Positions 41,207 to 50,944 are shown, counted from the first letter of the stretch. The stretch: 64,000 nt of DNA from Dyella thiooxydans (GCF_001641285.1 NZ_CP014841.1:3162001-3226000), one strand, 5' to 3'. Numbers and translations are program-made. The notes: generated by a model not told the origin, from the sequence alone.

Positions 41207-44200
41207 TCAATGCTCCTCGAGGGCCGGGGCCGACAGCTGCGCGGCGCGGGCGGCCTTGCGGGCGGCGCGACGCTCGGCGGCGCGCTCGCTCCAGCCACGG
41301 ATCAACACGTAGAACAGCGGGGTGAAGGCCAGCCCGAAGAAGGTGACGCCGAGCATGCCGGAGAACACCGCCACGCCCATCGCGTGGCGCATCTCGGCGC
41401 CGGCGCCGTGCGAGAGCACCAGCGGCACCACGCCCATGATGAAGGCGAACGAGGTCATCAGGATCGGGCGCAAGCGCAGCCGCGCCGCTTCCAGCACCGC
41501 CTGCACGCGGTCCAGGCCTTCCAGGATCTGCGCTTCGCGGGCGAACTCGACGATCAGGATCGCGTTCTTGCAGGCCAGGCCGACCAGCACGATCAGGCCG
41601 ATCTGGGTGAAGATGTTGTTGTCGCCACCGCTCAGCCACACGCCCACGATCGCGGACAACAGCACCATCGGCACGATCAGGATCACCGCCAGCGGCAGGG
41701 TCACGCTCTCGTACAGCGAGGCCAGCACCAGGAACACCAGCAGCACGCACAGCGGGAACACCAGCACCGCGGTGTTGCCGGCGAGGATCTGCTGGTAGGT
41801 CAGCTCGGTCCACTCGAACGTCATGCCGTTGGGCAGGGTCTTGTGGGCCAGCTGCTCGATCGCCGCCTGCGCCTGGCCCGAGCTGTACCCCGGTGCCGGG
41901 CCGCCGTTGATCTCGGCGGTGGGGAAGCCGTTGTAGTGCATCACGCGGTCCGGGCCCACGGTCTGGCTGACCCGGACGAACGAGCCCAGCGGCACCATCT
42001 GCCCGGCGGCGTTGCGCGTCTTCAGCTGGGTGATGTCCTCCGGCTCGCGGCGGAAGCGCGGCTCGGCGGAGAGGTTCACCTGGTAGGTGCGTCCGAAGCG
42101 GTTGAAGTCGTTCACGTACAGCGAGCCCAGGTAGGCCTGCATGGTCTGGTAGACGTCGGCCAGGTCCACGCCCTCGGCCTTGGCCTTCTCGCGGTCCACC
42201 TCGGCGTCGATCTGCGGCACCGCCACCTGGTAGCTGGAGAACAGCCCGGCCAGTGCCGGCTCCTTGCGGCTTGCCGCGATCAGGTTCTGGGTCTGCTTGT
42301 ACAGCTCCTGGTAGCCGAGGTCGCCACGGTCCTCCACCTGCAGGCGGAAGCCGCCGATGGTGCCCAGGCCCTGCACGGGCGGCGGCGGGAAGATCGCGAT
42401 GTAGGCGTCCTGGATCGCCGCGAACTTCTGGTTCAGCGCACCGGCGATCGCCCCGGCCGACAACGACGGATCGCGCCGCTGGTCGAACGGATTGAGCGTG
42501 ACGAACACGATGCCGCTGTTCGGCGAGTTGGTGAAGCCGTTGATCGACAGGCCGGGAAACGCCACCGCGTTCTCCACGCCCGGCTGCTTCAGCGCGATCG
42601 CGCTCATGCGGCGGATCACGTCCTCCGAGCGGTCCAGCGAGGCGGCGTCGGGCAGCTGCGCGAACGACACCAGGTACTGCTTGTCCTGCGCCGGCACGAA
42701 ACCGGTCGGCACCTTGGCGAAGCCGAACAGGCCCAGCAGCACCAGGCCGGCGTAGATCACCAGCGCGATCGAGCCCTTGCCCAGCACCCGCTTCACGCCG
42801 CCGACGTAGCCGTTGGCGCTGCGCACGAAGAAGCGGTTGAACGGGCGGAACAGCCAGCCGAAGCCGCGGTCGATGGCGCGGCTCAGGCGGTCCTTCGGCG
42901 CGCCGCGTTCCTGCAGCAGCAGCGCGGACAGCGCCGGGCTCAGGGTCAGCGAGTTGAACGCCGAGATCACCGTGGAGATCGCGATGGTCAGCGCGAACTG
43001 GCGATAGAACTCGCCGGTGAGTCCGCTGATGAAGGCGGCCGGCACGAACACCGCGCACAGCACCAGCGCCGTGGCCACGATCGGCCCGGTCACCTCCTTC
43101 ATCGCCTGCTTGGTCGCCTCGCGCGGCGCCATGCCGTGCTCGATGTGCCGCTCGACGTTCTCCACCACCACGATCGCGTCGTCGACCACGATGCCGATCG
43201 CCAGCACCAGGCCGAACAGGCTCAGCGCGTTGAGCGAGAAGCCGGCGAGGTGCATCACCGCGAAGGTGCCGACCAGCGACACCGGCACCGCGACCAGCGG
43301 GATCACGGACGCACGCCAGGTCTGCAGGAACAGGATCACCACCAGCACCACCAGCACGATCGCCTCGAACAGCGTGTGCACCACCGCCTCGATCGAGCCA
43401 CGCACGAACACGGTGGGGTCGTAGACGATGCGGTAGTCCACGCCCTGCGGGAAATCCTTCTTCAGCCCGGCCATCAGGGTGCGGACCTCGTTGGAGATCT
43501 GGATCGCGTTGGAGCCGGGGCGGGCGAACACCGGCAACGCCACCGCCGGCTTGTTGTCGAGCAGGCTGCGCAGCGCGTAGTTGTTCGAACCGAGCTCGAC
43601 GCGGGCGACGTCACGCAGGTGGGTCACCGCGCCGTCCTTGGCGGTGCGCACCACGATGTTGCGGAAGTCGTCCGCACTGACCAGCCGGCCACGGGTGTTG
43701 ATGTTGAGCTGGAACGCCGCGTTGCCACGGTCCGGCGGCGCGTTCAGCGCGCCGGCGGCGACGTCGACGTTCTGTTCCTGGATCGCGTGCACGATGTCGC
43801 CGGTGGTCAGGCCGCGCTGGGCCATGCGGTCCGGGTCCAGCCACACACGCATGCTGTACTCGCCGGCGCCGAAGATCTGCACGTCGCCGACGCCGTCCAG
43901 GCGGGCAAGCTGGTCCTTGATGTGCAGGCGCGCGTAGTTCGACAGGTACAGCATGTCGTAGCGCTGGTCCGGCGAGATCAGGTGCACCACCATGGTCAGG
44001 TCAGGCGAGCTCTTCTGCGTGGTCACGCCGAGTCGCTGCACTTCCTCCGGCAGGCGCGGCAGCGCCTGCGCCACACGGTTCTGCACCTGCACCTGGGCGT
44101 TGTCCAGGTCGGTGCCGAGGGCGAAGGTGACGGTCAGCGTCATCGCACCGTCGCTGGTCGCCTGCGAGGAGGTGTAGAGCATGCCTTCCACGCCGTTGAT

Positions 44201-44410
44201 CTGGGTTTCCAGCGGCGTGGCGACGGTCTCGGCGATCACCTTGGGGTTGGCGCCGGGGTAGCTGGCGCGCACCACCACGGTGGGCGGCACCACCTCCGGG
44301 TACTCGCTGATCGGCAACTGGAACAGCGAGATCGCACCGGCGATGACGATCAGCACCGACAGCACGCCGGCGAGGATCGGTCGATCGACGAAGTATTGGG
44401 CGAGTTTCAT
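41207..44410 (-). CDS. RND efflux pump, HAE1 (AcrB/MexF-type) permease
   Basis: 1067 residues, 12 membrane helices and two large periplasmic loops. MKLAQYFVDRPILAGVLSVL is the typical start; the proton-relay aspartates lie in GIVVDDAIVVVENVERH; porter-domain segments (PGSNAIQISNEV, GGDNNIFTQIGLIVLVG) are intact. It drives proton-coupled drug export as a trimer. The sequence and the divergent LysR gene recall MexEF-OprN-type pumps, which expel chloramphenicol, quinolones and aromatic compounds; the actual substrates are unknown. Confidence 0.96.
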   Translation of the reverse strand: MKLAQYFVDRPILAGVLSVLIVIAGAISLFQLPISEYPEVVPPTVVVRASYPGANPKVIAETVATPLETQINGVEGMLYTSSQATSDGAMTLTVTFALGTDLDNAQVQVQNRVAQALPRLPEEVQRLGVTTQKSSPDLTMVVHLISPDQRYDMLYLSNYARLHIKDQLARLDGVGDVQIFGAGEYSMRVWLDPDRMAQRGLTTGDIVHAIQEQNVDVAAGALNAPPDRGNAAFQLNINTRGRLVSADDFRNIVVRTAKDGAVTHLRDVARVELGSNNYALRSLLDNKPAVALPVFARPGSNAIQISNEVRTLMAGLKKDFPQGVDYRIVYDPTVFVRGSIEAVVHTLFEAIVLVVLVVILFLQTWRASVIPLVAVPVSLVGTFAVMHLAGFSLNALSLFGLVLAIGIVVDDAIVVVENVERHIEHGMAPREATKQAMKEVTGPIVATALVLCAVFVPAAFISGLTGEFYRQFALTIAISTVISAFNSLTLSPALSALLLQERGAPKDRLSRAIDRGFGWLFRPFNRFFVRSANGYVGGVKRVLGKGSIALVIYAGLVLLGLFGFAKVPTGFVPAQDKQYLVSFAQLPDAASLDRSEDVIRRMSAIALKQPGVENAVAFPGLSINGFTNSPNSGIVFVTLNPFDQRRDPSLSAGAIAGALNQKFAAIQDAYIAIFPPPPVQGLGTIGGFRLQVEDRGDLGYQELYKQTQNLIAASRKEPALAGLFSSYQVAVPQIDAEVDREKAKAEGVDLADVYQTMQAYLGSLYVNDFNRFGRTYQVNLSAEPRFRREPEDITQLKTRNAAGQMVPLGSFVRVSQTVGPDRVMHYNGFPTAEINGGPAPGYSSGQAQAAIEQLAHKTLPNGMTFEWTELTYQQILAGNTAVLVFPLCVLLVFLVLASLYESVTLPLAVILIVPMVLLSAIVGVWLSGGDNNIFTQIGLIVLVGLACKNAILIVEFAREAQILEGLDRVQAVLEAARLRLRPILMTSFAFIMGVVPLVLSHGAGAEMRHAMGVAVFSGMLGVTFFGLAFTPLFYVLIRGWSERAAERRAARKAARAAQLSAPALEEH

Positions 44411-44414
44411 GGGA

Positions 44415-45617
44415 TCAGTCCTGGGCGCGGGTCAGCGCCGGGCCCTGCGACGGATTGCTGCCGCCGGAGGCCAGTTGGGTATCGGGGTCCAGGCTGCGCG
44501 ACTCCATCGACACGCGGGTCGCGTTCACCGGCATGCCGGGGCGCACGTGCTGCAGGCCGTTCACCACCACCACGTCGTCGGCGCCGAGGCCGTGCTCGAT
44601 CACGCGCAGGCCGTCGACCAGCGGGCCGGTGGTGACCTTGCGGTAGCTCACCGTGCCGTCCTTGCCGAGCACGTAGACGAACTTGTTGCCCAGATCGGTG
44701 CCGACGGCGCGGTCGTCGATCAGTGCACGCGGCTTGGCGCTGTCGGTGCGCAGCTGCAGGCGCACGTACAGGCCCGGGGTGTAGCGGCCGTCGGTGTTGT
44801 CGAACACCGCGCGCAGGCGGATGGTGCCGCTGGCGGTGTCGAGCTGGTTGTCGACGAAGTCGAGGCGGCCGGCATGGGGGAAGCCGGACTCGTCCGCCAG
44901 GGCCATCGCCACCTGCGGCGGGCTGCGGTGGTCGCGGCGCAGGTGGTCGAGCTCGAGGTAGCTGTGCTCGTCGACGTCGAAATACGCGTAGACCGGATTC
45001 ACGCTGACCACGCTGGTCAGCACGTCGGCGGGCGTCACCAGGTTGCCGGCGGTGATTTCGGCATTGCCGACGCGGCCGTCGATCGGCGCGCGCACCTCGG
45101 TGAACTCGCGGTTGAGCTGCGCGGCGTCCAGCGCGGCGGCGGTCGCGGCGATCTGCGAGCGGGCACTGGCGGCGGCGGTGTCCAGCCGGTCGGCCTCCTC
45201 GCGCGAGATCGCATGCTGGGCCACCAGCCGCGTGCCGCGCGCGGCATTCTCTTCGGCCAGCTTCGCCTCGGCACGGGCCTGGGCGAGATTGGCCCGCAGG
45301 CGGTCGACCTCGGCCTGGTAGGGCCGGGGATCGATGCGGAACAGCAGCTCACCCTTGTGTACCAGCGTGCCTTCCTTGAACAGCACGCTGTCGATGTAGC
45401 CGCTGACGCGCGGGTGCACCTGCACGGTGTCGACGGCCTGCAGGTGGCCGGTGAACTGGGCGGTGTCGCCGACGGCGCGGACCAGGGTCCGGGCGACGGT
45501 GACGGCGGGCGGCGGTGGCGCGGCCTGCGCCTGGCTGCCGCCGTGATGGTCCAGGACGGCCCAGCTGCCGGCGGCGAGCGCCACGGCGAGGGCGATGAAG
45601 ATCCAGCGTTTCTGCAT
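44415..45617 (-). CDS. RND periplasmic adaptor (membrane fusion) protein
   Basis: 400 residues with an N-terminal hydrophobic segment (about 4-20) and no lipobox. Lipoyl/barrel-sandwich and hairpin parts follow (VHPRVSGYIDSVLFKEGTLVHKGELLFRIDP region; a coiled coil at about 100-165; APIDGRVGNAEITAGNLV). It bridges the pump and the channel. ATG 45617 has AGGGAG upstream. An in-frame ATG at 45716 lies in the control region and is unlikely. First gene of the efflux operon, divergent from the LysR gene. Confidence 0.94.
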   Translation of the reverse strand: MQKRWIFIALAVALAAGSWAVLDHHGGSQAQAAPPPPAVTVARTLVRAVGDTAQFTGHLQAVDTVQVHPRVSGYIDSVLFKEGTLVHKGELLFRIDPRPYQAEVDRLRANLAQARAEAKLAEENAARGTRLVAQHAISREEADRLDTAAASARSQIAATAAALDAAQLNREFTEVRAPIDGRVGNAEITAGNLVTPADVLTSVVSVNPVYAYFDVDEHSYLELDHLRRDHRSPPQVAMALADESGFPHAGRLDFVDNQLDTASGTIRLRAVFDNTDGRYTPGLYVRLQLRTDSAKPRALIDDRAVGTDLGNKFVYVLGKDGTVSYRKVTTGPLVDGLRVIEHGLGADDVVVVNGLQHVRPGMPVNATRVSMESRSLDPDTQLASGGSNPSQGPALTRAQD

Positions 45618-45721
45618 GACGGGCTCCCTGAGCAACGTGCGCCGAACCGGGGGGAGTCGGCGAGGCCCGGGAGAATAGGTACACTGTCCGGTATAGAAAA
45701 CCGTCGTTTGGTGCAATGCAA

Positions 45722-45740
45722 TGGTGACTGTCAGTCACCA
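45722..45740. promoter_or_regulatory. LysR-type palindrome between lysR and efflux operon
   Basis: TGGTGACTG and CAGTCACCA form perfect 9-bp arms around a single T. They contain the T-N11-A core of LysR sites (T45725, A45737). It lies 21 bases before the LysR ATG and about 105 before the adaptor ATG, a usual place for autoregulation and divergent activation. Confidence 0.65.
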
Positions 45741-45760
45741 ATCGCCTGAGGAAAGCCCTG

Positions 45761-46783
45761 ATGGAAGACTTTTCCGCTATCTCAGTCTTCGTTCGCGTGG
45801 TCGAGGCCAACAGCTTCGCCGCCGCCGCCGCCCAGCTCGGCATGACGCCTTCCGGGGTCAGTCGCGCGGTGTCCCGGCTGGAAGCCCGGCTCGGCGCGCG
45901 GCTGCTGTTCCGCTCCACCCGCTCGCTGCGGCTGACCGAGGACGGCGCGGCCTTCCATGCCCGCTGCAGGGAGATCCTCGCCGACCTCAGCGAGGCGACC
46001 GAGGCGCTGGGCGAGGCCAGCCGCGAGCCGGCCGGCAAGTTGCGTGTGGGGTTGTCATTGGGCGTGGGACGGGCCGCGCTGATCCCGCGCCTGGCCGAGT
46101 TCGAGAAGCGCTATCCCGACATCCGGCTCGAGTTGCTGATGAGCGACCTGCCCGGCGACCTCAACGGCGAGGGCATCGATTGCGCGATCCGCGTCGGCCA
46201 GCTGGAGGACTCCAGCCACATCGCGCACAAGATCGGTTACCTGCGCAACGTGGTGCTCGCCTCGCCCGATTACCTCACGCGGCATGGTGCCCCGGCCGGT
46301 ATCGAGGACCTCAGGCACCATCGCTGCATCAACTACGTGTACCCGAACGGCAAGCCGCGGCAGTGGCAGTTCGACGGACCGGACGGGCGGGTCGAGGTGG
46401 ACATCGACGCCCACCTGCTGATCAACGACGGCGAGTCGGTGATCCAGGCGGTCAGCGAGGGGCTGGGCATTACCCAGGCGCCGCACCTGTTGGCCTCGTG
46501 CCTGCTCAGCAAGGGCATGCTCGAACTGGTGATGACCGACGTGCGCTCCACCGGCAAGCCGGTGTGGATCGTCTACCCGCAGAAGCGCCACCTGTCGGCG
46601 CGCGTGCGCGCCTTCATCGGCTGGGTGCGCGAGCTGTTCGACGCGCTGAATGAGCCGGATGTGCTGAAGCGCCCGACGATGCCCGCGGTGCCGGCACCGT
46701 CGGTGGTGGCGAAGGCCCCGGCGCGGGCTCAGCTGCCCAGCGGCATCCAGGCCAGCAGCGCCAGGCCCAGCGCGATGCGGTAG
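45761..46783 (+). CDS. LysR-family regulator of the efflux operon
   Basis: 340 residues: a winged helix at 1-60 (FVRVVEANSFAAAAAQLGMTPSGVSRAVSRLE) and a periplasmic-binding-protein-like effector domain at about 90-295. About 45 Pro/Ala-rich residues extend beyond the usual end (RPTMPAVPAPSVVAKAPAR), and this extension overlaps the 3' end of the converging uppP gene by 55 bases. Divergent from the RND operon, so it probably activates or represses it. GAGGAAAG precedes the ATG. Confidence 0.92.
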   Translation: MEDFSAISVFVRVVEANSFAAAAAQLGMTPSGVSRAVSRLEARLGARLLFRSTRSLRLTEDGAAFHARCREILADLSEATEALGEASREPAGKLRVGLSLGVGRAALIPRLAEFEKRYPDIRLELLMSDLPGDLNGEGIDCAIRVGQLEDSSHIAHKIGYLRNVVLASPDYLTRHGAPAGIEDLRHHRCINYVYPNGKPRQWQFDGPDGRVEVDIDAHLLINDGESVIQAVSEGLGITQAPHLLASCLLSKGMLELVMTDVRSTGKPVWIVYPQKRHLSARVRAFIGWVRELFDALNEPDVLKRPTMPAVPAPSVVAKAPARAQLPSGIQASSARPSAMR

Positions 46784-47526
46784 ATCGCGAAGGCGGTGAA
46801 GCGGTGGGTGCGGATATAGCCGAGCAGCCACTTCACCGCCGCGAACGCGACCACCGCCGATACCACGAAGCCGACCGCCAGCGCGGTCCAGTCCTCGTGC
46901 GCGGCGCCGCCGTTCTTCAGCACCTTCAGCAGCTCGTAGCCGGTGGCCGCGTACATCGTCGGGATGCCGACCAGGAAGGCGAACTCGGTCGCAGCGGGCC
47001 GATCGCCGGTACCGGCCAGCAGCGCGGTGAAGATCGTTGCCGAGGAGCGCGAGGTGCCCGGAAAGATGCCCGCCACCATCTGCGCGACACCCACCAGGAT
47101 CGCCACGGTCCACGTCACCTGCGTGCTGGGTGGCCGCCGTGCAGCGAGCTGCTCGGCGGCAATCATCCACACGCCGCCGATCACCAGCGCCCAGGCCACC
47201 GGCGTTACCGTCTCCGGCAGCTTGAAGCCATGCTTCACCGCGATCAGCCCGAGCACCGCGGTGATCAGGAAGGCGACGGTCAGCTTGGCCAGGTAGTCGC
47301 GGTTGGCCGGATCGCGCCACTGCGTCAGCAGCTGCCAGATGCGCTTCCAGTAGATCAGCGTGACCGCCAGGATCGCCCCGGCCTGGATGCCGACGTTGAA
47401 CAGGTCCGATCGTGCGCCCAGTCCGAGCTTTTCCGCGATCAGCAGGTGGCCGGTGCTGGAGATGGGGAGGAACTCGGTGATGCCTTCGATGATGCCGAGG
47501 AGGATGACGCGGAGCAGATCGATCAC
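46729..47526 (-). CDS. uppP: Undecaprenyl-diphosphatase
   Basis: 265 residues from a GTG at 47526 (VIDLLRVILLGIIEGITEF). It dephosphorylates undecaprenyl diphosphate so the lipid carrier can be re-used in cell-wall synthesis, and it gives bacitracin tolerance. Both family motifs are present: EGITEFLPISSTGH and PGTSRSSAT. About eight membrane helices. The ATG at 47583 would add 19 residues without a family counterpart. The end overlaps the lysR tail. Confidence 0.94.
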   Translation of the reverse strand: MIDLLRVILLGIIEGITEFLPISSTGHLLIAEKLGLGARSDLFNVGIQAGAILAVTLIYWKRIWQLLTQWRDPANRDYLAKLTVAFLITAVLGLIAVKHGFKLPETVTPVAWALVIGGVWMIAAEQLAARRPPSTQVTWTVAILVGVAQMVAGIFPGTSRSSATIFTALLAGTGDRPAATEFAFLVGIPTMYAATGYELLKVLKNGGAAHEDWTALAVGFVVSAVVAFAAVKWLLGYIRTHRFTAFAIYRIALGLALLAWMPLGS

Positions 47527-48201
47527 TGGAGCGGGCCTTGGCGCGGGGACGGCCACCGTGGCCGCCACAAAGGGCGACAGCATACGGGCTGCGGCTGCGA
47601 AATGGCCTGCGGAACCGGGGCGTTCGCCGGGCAACGTCGAGACCGATCATCCGTGGATTTTCCGTGCGGCGTTGCAGCGTTCTTGTAACGAAATGTGATA
47701 AGCAACGCCCAGGTCACCTTATTGCAATGCAGCAAGTCATAAGGCAGGATCAAACTGCAGCAAGGCTCTGGCTGCACCGCGAGGCAGCGCAAGTCACGCG
47801 CCTGCGATTAGCTGGAGCCGGCAGCGGGGAGACATTCGCCTGGCCGGGCGCGCGATATCCGCGACGCCGCCATCGTTGCCTCCGACCCCTGCCGAATCAT
47901 GCGGCTTGCTGGACGTGAGCCCGCCTCTTCATCGCCCGCCGCCTGTCGGCTGGCCGATCCGCCACACACCCTGGATCCAGCCGCCCGGCCGCGCCGCGCG
48001 GTGACGGGACCGGCTGGCCGCTGCGCCGGCCCGACGGGTCAGGGCGCTTTCGCGCTGTAGCGAGCTACTTGCTTACCGATAACTCGGTCGGGCGGTCGCG
48101 TCCCCTGTTCGGGGCGACCGTCGCTGGCCTGGTCATGCGTTCCATGCACGGACGTCCAGACGTCGTGTGCGGGGCGCTCACTCTGGCACGGGAGAGGGTC
48201 G
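47527..48201. other. 675-base stretch without a gene, leader of the nitrogen block
   Basis: No open frame here looks coding. An AT-richer part (47675-47760) holds a weak sigma-54-like element (AGGTCACCTTATTGCA, 47711-47726; GG and GC correctly spaced, the rest poor). A hairpin lies at 48093-48120 (CGGTCG/CGACCG plus CCCC/GGGG), and a GGGAGAGGG ribosome site just before the porin ATG. A long 5' leader or an unannotated small RNA is possible. Confidence 0.5.
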
Positions 48202-48963
48202 ATGAAACGAAGTGTGCAGCGGTCGATGTGGGGGGCGGCAATGATGGCGGTGATGGTCGCCATGCCGGCGATGGCGGCCGACGCGCCGCAGAGCTCGGTG
48301 GCGGGAAGCGTGGCGGTGGTCAACGACTACCTGTTCCGCGGCCTGTCGCAGACCAACTGGAAGCCGGCGGTGCAGCCGGGCATCGAATACGACCATGCCA
48401 GCGGCTGGTACGTCGGTGCCTGGGGCAGCAACATCAGCTGGCTGTCCGACGCGTCGACCGACGCCGCGCACATCTCCAGCAGCCTGGAGCTGGATTTCTA
48501 TACCGGCTTCCGCGGCAGCCTCGCCGGCGACTGGAGCTACGACGTCGGCCTGTACGAGTACTACTACCCGGGCAGCTACCCGAGCGGCTTCACCCGCCCC
48601 TACACCACCGAGGTCTACGGCTCGCTGGGCTACAAGGGCGTCACGCTGAAGTATTCGCATGCGCTCACCAACCTGTTCGGCTTCGCCGACAGCAAGAACT
48701 CGGGCTACGTCGACCTTTCCTACAACGTCGAAGTCAGCCCGGGCTGGACGCTCAACCTGCACGCCGGCCACCAGAACGTGAAGAACGTTTCCGGTGCCTC
48801 GTACAGCGACTGGAAGGTGGGCGTGACCAAGGCCTTCGACCACGGCTACTCGGTGTCGCTGGGCTACTACGACACCAATGCCTCGCGCAGCGTCTACAGC
48901 AATGCCTACGGCCACTACGTCGGGCGCGCCACCGGCGTGCTCACGCTCAGCAAGTCGTTCTGA
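48202..48963 (+). CDS. TorF-family putative porin
   Basis: 253 residues with a signal peptide (about 1-26, ending AMA/AD). It is a predicted outer-membrane barrel with alternating strands (GSVAVVNDYLFRGLSQTNWKPAVQPGIEYDH region; HALTNLFGFADSKNSGYVDLSY) ending in Phe (TLSKSF). The family (Gcw_chp/TorF) has no proven substrate but is often found beside glnK-amtB in Xanthomonadales, which suggests passage of ammonium or small nitrogen compounds. Sixty-nine bases before glnK. Confidence 0.88.
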   Translation: MKRSVQRSMWGAAMMAVMVAMPAMAADAPQSSVAGSVAVVNDYLFRGLSQTNWKPAVQPGIEYDHASGWYVGAWGSNISWLSDASTDAAHISSSLELDFYTGFRGSLAGDWSYDVGLYEYYYPGSYPSGFTRPYTTEVYGSLGYKGVTLKYSHALTNLFGFADSKNSGYVDLSYNVEVSPGWTLNLHAGHQNVKNVSGASYSDWKVGVTKAFDHGYSVSLGYYDTNASRSVYSNAYGHYVGRATGVLTLSKSF

Positions 48964-49371
<408 letters not shown>

Positions 49372-49393
49372 CTCCGCTTCCACGAGGTCTTCC

Positions 49394-50749
49394 ATGAAAG
49401 AGATCGCGCTTTCCCGCTCCGCCCGGGCGCTCCCGGCGTGGGCAATTCTGTTCGCCGTGCTGTGCATGCTGCTCGTGTCGCCGGTCAGCCATGCCGCCGA
49501 GGCGGCACCCACCGTCGACAAGGGCGATGTGGCCTGGATGCTCACTTCCACCCTGCTGGTGCTGCTGATGACGGTGCCGGGCCTGGCCCTGTTCTACGGT
49601 GGCCTGGTGCGCTCGAAGAACGTACTGTCGATCCTGATGCAGGTGATGACGGTGTTCTCGATGATCGTGGTGCTGTGGGTGATCTACGGCTACACGCTGG
49701 CCTTCAACGGCGGCAACGCCTTCATCGGCAACCTGGACAAGCTGTTCCTCAAGGGCGTCACCAAGGACAGCCTGGCCGCCACCTTCACCACGGGCGTAGC
49801 CTTGCCCGAATACGTGTTCGTGGTGTTCCAGTCGACCTTCGCCGGCATCACCGGCGCGCTGATCGTCGGTGCGTTCGCCGAGCGCATGCGTTTCCGCGCG
49901 GTGCTGGTGTTCTGCGCGCTGTGGTTCACCTTCGCCTACCTGCCGATCGCGCACATGGTCTGGTACGGCCCGGACGGCTTCATGTTCGCCAAGGGCGCGC
50001 TGGACTTCGCCGGCGGCACGGTGGTGCACATCAATGCCGGTATCGCCGGCCTGGTCGGCGCCTACTTCGTCGGTCCGCGGCTGGGCCTGGGGCGTGAGTC
50101 GATGAAGCCGCACAACGTGACCTTCACCATGGTCGGCGCGGCGATCCTGTGGGTGGGCTGGTTCGGCTTCAACGCCGGTTCCAACCTGGAGTCGAACGCC
50201 GGCGCGGCGCTTGCCTTCATCAATACCCTGGTGGCGACGGCGGCGGCGGTGCTGGTGTGGCTGCTGATCGAGGCGGTACACAAGGGCAAGCCGTCGATGG
50301 TCGGCGGCGCGTCGGGCGCGGTGGCCGGTCTGGTGGCGATCACGCCGGCCTGCGGCACGGTCGGTCCGATGGGCTCGATCGCGATCGGCGCGGCGGCCAG
50401 CCTCGCCTGCGTCTGGGGCGTGACCGGTCTGAAGAAGCTGCTGCGTGCCGACGACGCGCTGGACGTGTTCGGCGTGCACGGCGTGGGCGGCATCGTCGGC
50501 GCCCTGCTCACCGGGGTGTTCAGCGCCCCGATGCTCGGCGGCACCGGTTACGGCAGCGGCAACAGCACCATGCTGCAGCAGGTCGGCGTGCAGGCGCTGG
50601 GCGTCGGCGTGACCCTGGTGTGGAGCGGCGTGGTCTCGGTCATCGCCTATCTGGTGGTGAAGCTGATCTTCGGGCTGCGGGTCTCCGCCGAGGCCGAGCG
50701 CGAGGGTCTGGACATCACCTCGCACGGCGAGAGCGCCTACGAAGGGTGA
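49394..50749 (+). CDS. amtB: Ammonium transporter
   Basis: 451 residues: a signal peptide (about 1-34) and eleven membrane helices. The conserved pore His residues lie in HINAGIAGLVGAY and FGVHGVGGIVGALLTG; GLALFYGGLVRSKN, FGFNAGSNLESN and ITPACGTVGPMG are family signatures. It conducts ammonium into the cell when it is scarce and is blocked by GlnK. The start at 49394 lies 22 bases after glnK with GAGG upstream. A terminator follows. Confidence 0.97.
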   Translation: MKEIALSRSARALPAWAILFAVLCMLLVSPVSHAAEAAPTVDKGDVAWMLTSTLLVLLMTVPGLALFYGGLVRSKNVLSILMQVMTVFSMIVVLWVIYGYTLAFNGGNAFIGNLDKLFLKGVTKDSLAATFTTGVALPEYVFVVFQSTFAGITGALIVGAFAERMRFRAVLVFCALWFTFAYLPIAHMVWYGPDGFMFAKGALDFAGGTVVHINAGIAGLVGAYFVGPRLGLGRESMKPHNVTFTMVGAAILWVGWFGFNAGSNLESNAGAALAFINTLVATAAAVLVWLLIEAVHKGKPSMVGGASGAVAGLVAITPACGTVGPMGSIAIGAAASLACVWGVTGLKKLLRADDALDVFGVHGVGGIVGALLTGVFSAPMLGGTGYGSGNSTMLQQVGVQALGVGVTLVWSGVVSVIAYLVVKLIFGLRVSAEAEREGLDITSHGESAYEG

Positions 50750-50754
50750 ACCTT

Positions 50755-50792
50755 GGGCGCGCCCGCGTCGTGGAACGGGCGCGCCCCTTTTT
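50755..50792 (+). terminator. Terminator after amtB
   Basis: GGGCGCGCCCG (50755-50765) and CGGGCGCGCCC (50776-50786) form a perfect 11-bp stem with a 10-base loop, followed by a T-run at 50788-50792. It separates glnK-amtB from glnA. Confidence 0.92.
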
Positions 50793-50892
50793 AGTGCAAA
50801 ATCCGGTTATCGTTGCCCACGTTTGATGCGTCAGCTCGCCCCGCCGTCCCCGCGAACCGCATGCCAGCGCGGCGCGCGACCGGTACCGGGGG

Positions 50893-50908
50893 TGGCATGG
50901 CGCTTGCT
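50893..50908 (+). promoter_or_regulatory. Sigma-54 promoter of glnA
   Basis: TGGCATGGCGCTTGCT fits the sigma-54 consensus TGGCAY-N5-TTGCW at every fixed position, with GG and GC ten bases apart. Transcription would start near 50919, 26 bases before the glnA ATG. This implies NtrC-type activation under nitrogen limitation; no clear NtrC site was found in the short region upstream. Confidence 0.8.
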
Positions 50909-50944
50909 AAAACCCTGCTGCCAATCCACCACCGAGGTTCTTCC

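Noticed and set aside
41210-44635. 1141-codon open frame on the plus strand
   Set aside because: It is the complement of the RND permease gene. The translation is His/Arg/Gln-rich with no domain.
47538-47918. 126-codon open frame in the long leader
   Set aside because: Arg-rich, irregular codon use, no ribosome site and no family. Treated as non-coding.
48181-48205. TGGCAC just before the TorF-like gene as a sigma-54 promoter
   Set aside because: The matching GC at -12 is missing, and the element would sit on the ribosome site and start codon.
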